From a bacterium (GTDB lineage Bacteria; Planctomycetota; UBA11346), in NCBI GenBank assembly GCA_020049615.1, contig JAIFKN010000106.1, forward strand, positions 1-11,709: a stretch of 11,709 nucleotides of DNA, read 5' to 3'. Below are positions 7,501-11,709 of the stretch, piece by piece. Every line of letters starts with the position of its first letter. Positions within the stretch are counted from its first letter, which is position 1. Below the pieces are notes generated by a model. That model worked only from the letters and a program-made list of their open reading frames with translations. It did no database searches and was not told the origin of the DNA. The position numbers were made by a program, and so were the translations under genes.

Positions 7501-8295
7501 AAGATCGACGAGGGTCTGGCCAAGCTGGAAGGGCAGATGCAGCAGCTTGGCCGCGAGCTGGCCGTCACCGCCAAGCTCGCCTTCGGCTTCCGCGAGCAGG
7601 GCGAGAAGGCCAAGGCCAACGCCCTGTACGAGAAGCTCATCGCCTACGATCCGACCAAGCCCGAGTACCTCTCCGCCACCGTCGAGCTGACCATCGACGA
7701 ATACAAAGAGACCGGCAAGGTCAGCGAGGAAGTGCTCAAGGCCACCCAGATCAAGGCTGCCAAGGTGCGCAGCGACTCGCAGAACGGCACGCCGGTGTAT
7801 TGGACGGCGGTGATCCAGGTGATGGAGCTGTCTCTGGCGCTGAAGGATCCGAAGCTGGTCAACGACCGGCTGCGGTTCGATGCGGTCAACCAGTCGACCC
7901 CGGCTGACGACCTGCAGCTGCGGCCGCGCGAGCGCCGCGATGACAAACGGGTGCGCCGCGCCGGCAACGCCCTGTCGGTCGAATTGTGCAAGCGCTACCT
8001 GGCGATCTTCGCCCAGCCCGGGGTCACCATCAAGCCGAGCTTCGCCATCACCGAGGTCGAGATCGATGGCAAGCCGGCGCTGATCTTCGTGCCGGTCGAT
8101 GCGCCGAAGTTCGTCGCCGTGCGGCGTGAGCTCGATGACGGTACGGTCGTGAACTTCCTGTGGGAGGAGGGCAAGGAGCCGCCACCCGAACCGGAGGCGA
8201 CCCCGACCCCGGTAGCCGTACCCGAGACGCCGCCGGTGGACGCTGCGCCTGCGCCTGCACCTGCGCCTGCACCTGCACCGGAGGCCAAGCCGTGA
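4567..8295 (+). CDS. Large exported helical/TPR-like protein of unknown function
   Basis: Not recognised as a known family. It is 1242 residues with a clear signal peptide (basic RLHR, then a hydrophobic TLLALGLLPTAAWA core; cleavage near residue 25). The mature protein is mostly charged, Ala/Lys/Glu-rich helices. A coiled-coil-like stretch lies around 90-120. TPR-like helix pairs are suggested near 600-650 (EGDFKRALELTEAYGKKYP), 856-890 and 1003-1035 (EQGEKAKANALYEKLIAYDP). A short beta-rich segment (about 1159-1200, IDGKPALIFVPVDAP) precedes a Pro/Ala tail (1205-1242). No enzyme motif or further membrane helix was seen, so a periplasmic or surface scaffold is likely. ATG ATG at 4567 follows a GGAG by 5 nt. 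It leads an operon with two smaller exported TPR proteins, and its stop overlaps the next start. The exported, operon-borne nature is well supported; the role is unknown. Confidence 0.88.
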   Translation: MMLSRLHRIAPTLLALGLLPTAAWAAASGTERDAHLEAVLSLVEREYRLPAQRQIADFVKAAYPEAEWHGKFLTWYHADRFRTLVLDKAEQTRLAAEARSLEAELKAAAKANKLPKILADKLTGSGVVIRLVNDLLRVVGQDQVPERMGLIAERKAALNATTQALIAATSANWDTGLAAVKANAKAEEDGLLLNDNDPKFLKMAQAAVEMRLDAVRATYFAVKVLREVAERGKDFGIEDGPAIEFLKRFTTANAALLQDWDYNWGDYHPYLRALSLDLAAQGARFKVKGINADDMSADLRKILELDVGKDYAREPAVAEEIRTLQAKSWGNYLAWCREMGRDVAPKWYQVGLEAFKEFKDKTKADRHFRLDHANTERAAEIARIYFQAGRLMQAKNDPAAAGAFSAVSAVRANPLAGNALIMISWRPGGAVQPQAGSAWGAQPIAEDPAGAVLMGNAMLRQANASGDAALQRSSLITAAVALRNGVLGLASASYAEGADEAAPELWFRYAESMSKLGMRWHAALVAQAGLRHLEARTKELKGKTPWRDKNGKWTASGRFVSLLARNSVTYASNLLAAGRGSAVTQIYDDSINLVNSVSPEDGGKALDRIQIIIAIQEGDFKRALELTEAYGKKYPDEFYDTASMRSYVFSSWLNKLKKPDERKPIADKAMKEAAEVAKRAKEELPKTKDPARKRVLNQALRDGQSLEAVIALSSEDNLRVLDMLDAAYWTNAPSDQDKAAQMLGYMCQALRQWYQAQVKDEAKRLDAALLVASWPRVQTVYDIWKKQKERLNTQEEKVAKQGVQIAYVFNVIANFQIPAMRSRPGAPPQLGEIQKAAARAYADLIEPTITAASKPDLMLQVGNVLWDLDEHGRACRLFELYLKTMGDDPELAALRDKPKEVLAALDGPIRGRPELRAKWEEVLDLLHDDPGLAQRIIDGLPEADWREKKRDFVRAIEAIRALRADAARARMSLGADFAKIDEGLAKLEGQMQQLGRELAVTAKLAFGFREQGEKAKANALYEKLIAYDPTKPEYLSATVELTIDEYKETGKVSEEVLKATQIKAAKVRSDSQNGTPVYWTAVIQVMELSLALKDPKLVNDRLRFDAVNQSTPADDLQLRPRERRDDKRVRRAGNALSVELCKRYLAIFAQPGVTIKPSFAITEVEIDGKPALIFVPVDAPKFVAVRRELDDGTVVNFLWEEGKEPPPEPEATPTPVAVPETPPVDAAPAPAPAPAPAPEAKP
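8248..8277 (+). repeat. Hexanucleotide CCTGCR tandem repeat coding Pro-Ala
   Basis: Five consecutive 6-bp units CCTGCG/CCTGCA encode part of the Pro-Ala tail of the 1242-residue protein; an imperfect unit (GCTGCG) precedes them. Unit length is a multiple of three, so copy-number change would lengthen or shorten the linker without shifting frame. It resembles the rigid periplasm- or wall-spanning linkers of proteins such as TonB, by composition only. Confidence 0.7.
8280..8284 (+). promoter_or_regulatory. Shine-Dalgarno deciding the 8292 start
   Basis: GGAGG lies exactly 7 nt before the GTG at 8292, embedded in the last codons of the upstream gene. It fixes this GTG as the start, and the signal peptide begins right there; an in-frame ATG at 8160 would bury it behind about 44 residues. 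Confidence 0.8.
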
Positions 8296-9305
8296 TCCGC
8301 TCCCTGCTCGCCTGCTGCCTGTCGCTCGCCGCCGTGTGCGCGGGCGAGGTCCTCGCCCCGCATCAGGGTACCGTGGTGCTGCCCGATCGGGTGATGGCCA
8401 ACGTCTGGGTCGTCTCGGAGACGAGCGACGGCGTCGTCGCCACCCTCGACGACAAGCGCGACAGCCCGACCTCGCCGCTGGAGCGCAAGCGCTATCTGCG
8501 CGTCGAGTACGTCCAGCCCAAGGAAGTCTCCTGGCTGCGCGGTGATACGTTCGCTGACAAGGGCCAATGGGCCGAGGCCGCAGCCCAGTTCCTGGAATCG
8601 ACGACCAAGAAGGACACCTGGTACACGCGTGAGAGCGCCTTCCTCCGCGCCGCCGAGGCCTTCGTCCTGGCGGGCAAGCCCGATGACGCGATCAAGGCGA
8701 TCGACGGCCTCCTGGCCTTCAATCCCAAGAGCGCGCAGCAGGCGCGCCTGACCTACCTGCGCGGCCAGTCGCTGGCCAAGAAGGGCGATGCCGCCGGGGC
8801 GCTGAAGGCCTACAGCGAACTGGCCAAGCGGCCGGACATCGAGTCGCTCTGCCTCGGCGCCCTGGGCCAGGGCGAGTTGCTCGGCGCCGACGGCAAGCAC
8901 GACGAGGCGGCCAAGGCCCTCGCCGCCGCCTTCCTCAAGCTGGATGCGGGCAGGGACACCGAGCTGTTCGGCCGGATCGGCGTCGCCCTCGCCGCCGCGC
9001 AGCAGGCCGCCGGGCAGACCGAGCCGGCCATCGCCACCCTGCGCCGTCTCGCCTACGGTGCCGCCGACAGCCCGACCCGCGCCCGCGCTCAGCTCGCCTG
9101 GGCCAAGCTGCTCGCCGGCTCCGAGGCGACCCTGTTCGAGGCCTTTGATCACGCGGTGATCGCGCTCAGCGCCCGCGATGGCGGCTCGGCGACCGCCGAG
9201 GCCGGCCAACTCGTCCGCCAGCTCGGCCAGAAGATCGATAGGCTGCCCGAGGCCCAGGCTTCCGGCGAGCTGAAGGCCGAATACCGCCGTTACCTGTCGA
9301 GGTAG
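8292..9305 (+). CDS. Exported TPR protein, paralog A
   Basis: A 337-residue exported protein of unknown function. A short signal peptide (IRSLLACCLSLAAVCA) is followed by a mature end beginning GEV. Residues about 18-80 look like a small beta domain of the kind that precedes TPRs in many planctomycete and relative proteins (ANVWVVSETSDGVVATL, then RVEYVQPKEVSWL). From about 85 to 310 it is TPR-like: KGQWAEAAAQF, AGKPDDAIKAIDGLLAFNP, KKGDAAGALKAYSELAKRP and DGKHDEAAKALAAAFLKL carry the G-x-x-x-x-A spacing. The Cys in the signal region lacks a good lipobox (AAVC), so a lipoprotein is unlikely. It overlaps the 1242-residue gene by GTGA and is followed after 4 bp by a paralog, so the three are probably made together. 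TPRs imply protein-protein binding; partners are presumably the neighbours. Confidence 0.88.
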   Translation: MIRSLLACCLSLAAVCAGEVLAPHQGTVVLPDRVMANVWVVSETSDGVVATLDDKRDSPTSPLERKRYLRVEYVQPKEVSWLRGDTFADKGQWAEAAAQFLESTTKKDTWYTRESAFLRAAEAFVLAGKPDDAIKAIDGLLAFNPKSAQQARLTYLRGQSLAKKGDAAGALKAYSELAKRPDIESLCLGALGQGELLGADGKHDEAAKALAAAFLKLDAGRDTELFGRIGVALAAAQQAAGQTEPAIATLRRLAYGAADSPTRARAQLAWAKLLAGSEATLFEAFDHAVIALSARDGGSATAEAGQLVRQLGQKIDRLPEAQASGELKAEYRRYLSR

Positions 9306-9309
9306 ACCC

Positions 9310-10530
9310 ATGCGCCAGCTCTCCATCTGCTGCCTCCTCTCCCTCGTCGCCCTCGCCGCCGCCGGCGAGGTGGTGATGGACCAGATCACGATCAAGGACA
9401 AGGGGCCTGCCAATCGCTGGATCGTCGCCGAGACGATCGAGGAGGTACGCTGGCGCCTGAGCCCGGATCCCGGCCAGGAGAATAAGACGCCGCGGCGCGA
9501 CATCCGCGCGGTGCTCTACGCTTTCGAGCGCCAGGCCGGCGCCTACAGCCAGGGCCTGGAGGCGCGTGAGCGCGGCAAGTTCGCCGAATCGGCCGAGCTC
9601 TTCGGCCAGCTCGCCGGCGGCGAGCGCGAGGCCGAGCAGGTCGTGGGCGCGTTCGAGGCCGGCGCCAGCTGGGAGCTCGACGGCAAACACGCCTTGGCCG
9701 CTGCCGAATTCGCCAAGGTGGTCGACAAGTTCCCCGCCCATCCCCGCGCCCTCGACGCGCGCTACCGCCTGGGCATGTCGCTGGCCATGGCCAAGGACGC
9801 CAAGGCCGACGCAGTGGCCAAGAAGCTGGAGGAGGACGCCAAGGGCAGGCTCGGACAGCAGGCCAACGTCCGCGCCGCCGCCATCCGCACCGTCCTGGCA
9901 CTGAACAAGAACGACCCCGCCGAGCTGCGTCGCATGATCAGCAAGGCCTCGTTCAGCGCCGAGAGCGAGCGCGACGCCTGGCTGCACTTCAACCTGTTCA
10001 TCGCCGATGCGCAGCGCGCCGCCGGCCAGGGCAAGGAGGCCTCGGCGATCTACGAGCGCATGCTGCCCGCCCTCGCCAGCGACCCTGCGGCAGCCGCCCG
10101 CGTCCAGCTCGGCATCGGCCTGGGCAAGGTCGACAGCGACCGTCAAGGTGCGATCGTCGCCCTGCTCGCCCTCGATGCGCTGCCCAACGGGTCGCCGGAG
10201 CAGAAGTGCGAAGCCCGCTACCACGCCGGCCGGCTGATGTGGGCGGAGGTGCAGGCGATGCCCAAGCCCGCCGCAGACGACGAGCGCAAGGCGGCCTTCA
10301 TCGCCGAATCGATCGCCACCGCCCGTCTGCTGCTGCAGGCCGCCGCCGACTCGACCTCCGAGCATCCGGCCAAGGCCCAGGCCGCCGAGGTCCTGAAGAC
10401 CCTGCCGCTGGAGCCGGCCGAGCAGGCCAAGCTCGACGCCGAGAACAAGGCCAAGGCCGAGGCCGACGCCAAGAAGGGCGAGAAGCCCGACGCCGCTCCG
10501 GCTCCCAAAGGCGCGCCGAAGTCGCTGTAG
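9310..10530 (+). CDS. Exported TPR protein, paralog B
   Basis: A 406-residue exported protein of unknown function, third in the operon. The signal peptide MRQLSICCLLSLVALAAA is followed by a mature GEV start, as in the gene just upstream. Residues about 20-75 align with paralog A: ANRWIVAETIEEVRWRL against ANVWVVSETSDGVVATL, then a strand ending AVLYAFERQ against RVEYVQPKE. TPR-like repeats follow (RGKFAESAELFGQLAGG, DGKHALAAAEFAKVVDKFP, GQGKEASAIYERMLPAL). The last 50 residues are an acidic/basic helix rich in Lys, Ala and Glu, ending APAPKGAPKSL. A GAGG at 9299-9302 overlaps the previous stop region, 7 nt before the ATG, so translation is probably coupled. It ends 12 bp from a convergent phosphatase gene. 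Paralogy and export are read from sequence; the function is not known. Confidence 0.88.
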   Translation: MRQLSICCLLSLVALAAAGEVVMDQITIKDKGPANRWIVAETIEEVRWRLSPDPGQENKTPRRDIRAVLYAFERQAGAYSQGLEARERGKFAESAELFGQLAGGEREAEQVVGAFEAGASWELDGKHALAAAEFAKVVDKFPAHPRALDARYRLGMSLAMAKDAKADAVAKKLEEDAKGRLGQQANVRAAAIRTVLALNKNDPAELRRMISKASFSAESERDAWLHFNLFIADAQRAAGQGKEASAIYERMLPALASDPAAAARVQLGIGLGKVDSDRQGAIVALLALDALPNGSPEQKCEARYHAGRLMWAEVQAMPKPAADDERKAAFIAESIATARLLLQAAADSTSEHPAKAQAAEVLKTLPLEPAEQAKLDAENKAKAEADAKKGEKPDAAPAPKGAPKSL

Positions 10531-10559
10531 GCAGCGGGCTGTTCAGGCCCCTCCCTGCC
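10530..10559. terminator. Possible bidirectional terminator between convergent genes
   Basis: GGCAG (10530-10534) can pair with CTGCC (10555-10559), and inside it GGGC (10536-10539) with GCCC (10547-10550) around 7 nt, with an uneven bulge. It spans the 12-bp gap and the last codons of the minus-strand gene. There is no T run on either side, so the call rests on position and pairing only. Confidence 0.35.
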
Positions 10560-11247
10560 ACCTCGCCAGGCTTGGCAGGTCCGGGCAGATCCAGCGCCGG
10601 AATTTGGCCGGCAGCCGGTCCCAGGCCGGACGTCGAGCACGCAGATCGTGCGCGTCGGACGCCAGCACGCAGGCCTGGGGGAAGCGCGCCAGCAGGCGGC
10701 GGCTGCGCCAGCGCATGGCCCAGCCGTGGATGCCCGCGACGTGTCCGGCCGTGATCTGCAGCAGGCCGCCGCTGGCGACGAAGGCGGCGAGCCCCTCGTC
10801 GTCGCCGCGCAGGCCACGGCAGCGCTCGGGGTGCGCCAGCACCGGCCGCCGCCCGCTGCGCACCAGGGCGAAGCAGCTCGCCCAGGCCCGGGCGGGCAGG
10901 TGGTCGTCGGGCAGTTCGACCAGGACGCAGGGTCCGTCGCCCAGGGGGTGGGCGGCTGTGGCAAAGGTCTCGGGATCGAGCTGGCCCGAGCAGTGATTCT
11001 CTGCCCCGAGAAACACATGCAGGCCAATGGAGGCGGCCTGGTCCTGCAGACGTGGCCAGGCCTCGGCGATCATCGCCTCCAGACCGTCAGGGGCGAACCG
11101 GGGGCTGAGCAGATGCGGGGTCGCAACCGCGGAAACCACACCTTGTTGACGTAATCCGACGAGCAGCGCCAGGGCGCTGGCCGGATCGGCGGGGCCATCG
11201 TCGACAGCGGCGAGCAGGTGGCAGTGCAGGTCGAGCACGCGCCACAT
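10543..11247 (-). CDS. CpsB/YwqE-family PHP-fold protein-tyrosine phosphatase
   Basis: A 234-residue metal-dependent phosphatase, near the usual 240-255. Family members dephosphorylate the tyrosine-rich tail of BY-kinases that control capsule or exopolysaccharide polymerisation. All PHP landmarks are visible: DLHCHLLAAVDDG (H8, H10, D16), ATPH (H45), GAEN (E83), VELP, PVLAHPER (H139), QITAGHVAGIHG and ASDAHD (D198, H200). No signal peptide, so cytoplasmic, as expected. ATG at 11247 places DLHCH at residue 6 as in homologs; upstream in-frame starts would add an arginine-rich stretch overlapping the divergent gene. No Shine-Dalgarno is seen. It is divergent from an outer-membrane beta-barrel gene, a context that fits polysaccharide export, but no BY-kinase is in view. 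A general PHP phosphoesterase is the alternative. Confidence 0.88.
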   Translation of the reverse strand: MWRVLDLHCHLLAAVDDGPADPASALALLVGLRQQGVVSAVATPHLLSPRFAPDGLEAMIAEAWPRLQDQAASIGLHVFLGAENHCSGQLDPETFATAAHPLGDGPCVLVELPDDHLPARAWASCFALVRSGRRPVLAHPERCRGLRGDDEGLAAFVASGGLLQITAGHVAGIHGWAMRWRSRRLLARFPQACVLASDAHDLRARRPAWDRLPAKFRRWICPDLPSLARWQGGA

Positions 11248-11296
11248 CGGATCGATCTGGCGGCGGCGGCGCAACCGCAATCGTCCCTGTCCTGTC

Positions 11297-11325
11297 TTGA
11301 CTCTCGCTGTGAACGGGCGATCAAT
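11297..11325 (+). promoter_or_regulatory. Candidate sigma70-type promoter for the beta-barrel gene
   Basis: TTGACT (11297-11302), a 17-bp spacer, then ATCAAT (11320-11325). The -35 is 5/6 to consensus and the -10 only 3/6. It lies in the 103-bp divergent gap and would give a leader of about 20 nt before ATG 11351. GGAGG at 11326-11330 is 20 nt from the ATG, too far for a normal ribosome site. No matching promoter was found for the minus-strand phosphatase. Confidence 0.4.
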
Positions 11326-11350
11326 GGAGGCACATCCATCGGAACACGCC

Positions 11351-11709
11351 ATGCTTCGTCCCCTCCGTATCGTCCCCGCCATCCTGCTCGCGGCCTCCGC
11401 CGCCCACGCTGGCGAGGCCGAAGCCCCGGTGCAGGTGCGCGACTTCAACATCCTGCCGATGGGCAATCTGGCCTACGCCAACGGTACGCTCACCGTGCAC
11501 CCCAAGGCGATGCTCACGGTCGGCAGCGACAGCAACATCTATGCGACCGAGAACGACACCAAGGAAGACGTCTATGTCGGCGGCCTGGTCGGCGTCGAGG
11601 CGCGCTACGCAGCCAGCGAGGCGCTGACCGCCGCCCTCGATGTGCAACTCCGCGCCGACCACTACTTCGATGAGGACGATCGCGACATGGTCGGCGGCAC
11701 CGGCGCGCT
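11351..11709 (+). CDS. Outer-membrane beta-barrel protein, N-terminal part (cut by window edge)
   Basis: The first 119 residues of a longer exported protein. A signal peptide (MLRPLRIVPAILLAASAAHA, cleavage AHA-GE near residue 20) is followed by VRDFNILPMGNL and alternating, amphipathic strands with aromatic ends. LTVHPKAMLTVGSDSNIYAT and VYVGGLVGVEARYAASEALT are the kind of strand-turn-strand units seen at the start of BBP2-type porins (putative beta-barrel porin 2) and EpsL-like proteins in polysaccharide loci. The frame stays open to the window end. The start at 11351 is the only one before the signal peptide; no Shine-Dalgarno is at the usual distance. Divergence from a CpsB-type phosphatase suggests a link to exopolysaccharide export, which is inference. 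Outer-membrane barrel is likely; the precise family needs the missing C-terminal part. Confidence 0.72.
   Translation, partial: MLRPLRIVPAILLAASAAHAGEAEAPVQVRDFNILPMGNLAYANGTLTVHPKAMLTVGSDSNIYATENDTKEDVYVGGLVGVEARYAASEALTAALDVQLRADHYFDEDDRDMVGGTGA

Noticed and set aside
8292..8345. Lipoprotein signal in paralog A
   Set aside because: The Cys before AGEV has Val at -1 (AAVC), not the Gly/Ala/Ser a lipobox needs, and the mature GEV start matches paralog B, which has no Cys there.
7995..9503. A 502-codon minus-strand open frame
   Set aside because: Gly/Ala/Leu/Gln-rich shadow opposite three consistent plus-strand genes with coupled starts.
11296..11324. A mirror promoter for the minus-strand phosphatase using TTGATC as -35
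   Set aside because: The -10 at the right spacing reads GTCAAG, with only two matches to consensus.

Overview
The window is dense, very GC-rich bacterial chromosome with a strong preference for G or C at third codon positions. No RNA gene, insertion sequence or CRISPR array was seen. The gene mix is an intracellular GH29 fucosidase, secreted TPR proteins whose N-termini resemble planctomycete/lentisphaeral/verrucomicrobial ones, and an outer-membrane beta-barrel. This points to a Gram-negative organism, most plausibly of the PVC superphylum; that placement is inference, not shown by any marker gene.

Left end (1-1810): a GH29 alpha-L-fucosidase gene, cut by the window edge, runs leftward. It is divergent from an AraC-family regulator, with only 45 bp between the two starts. 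A perfect 11-bp inverted repeat covers the fucosidase start codon, and a 16-bp near-palindrome fills part of the shared spacer. This looks like a small self-contained fucoside utilisation switch.

Region 1874-4451: a TerC/YkoY-family membrane protein, a VapB-like antitoxin, a VapC-like PIN toxin and the t6A tRNA-modification gene tsaD follow one another on the plus strand. The spacings are 9 bp, a GTGA overlap and another GTGA overlap. The toxin-antitoxin pair is therefore wedged between, and translationally coupled to, housekeeping genes. The PIN protein seems to lack one of its usual catalytic acids. A hairpin follows tsaD.

Region 4567-10530: three exported proteins of unknown function (1242, 337 and 406 aa) form an evident operon: a GTGA overlap, then a 4-bp gap, each start with a good Shine-Dalgarno sequence. 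The second and third are paralogs: signal peptide, a mature N-terminus beginning GEV, a small beta-type domain, then TPR-like helices. The first is a large helical/TPR-like protein with a Pro-Ala tail. This is the most likely undescribed system in the window, probably an envelope assembly.

Right end (10543-11709): a CpsB/YwqE-type PHP-fold protein-tyrosine phosphatase (minus strand) ends 12 bp from the TPR operon. It is divergent from the start of an outer-membrane beta-barrel protein that runs off the window. The pairing suggests exopolysaccharide or capsule work, but no polymerase, glycosyltransferase or kinase is visible here.
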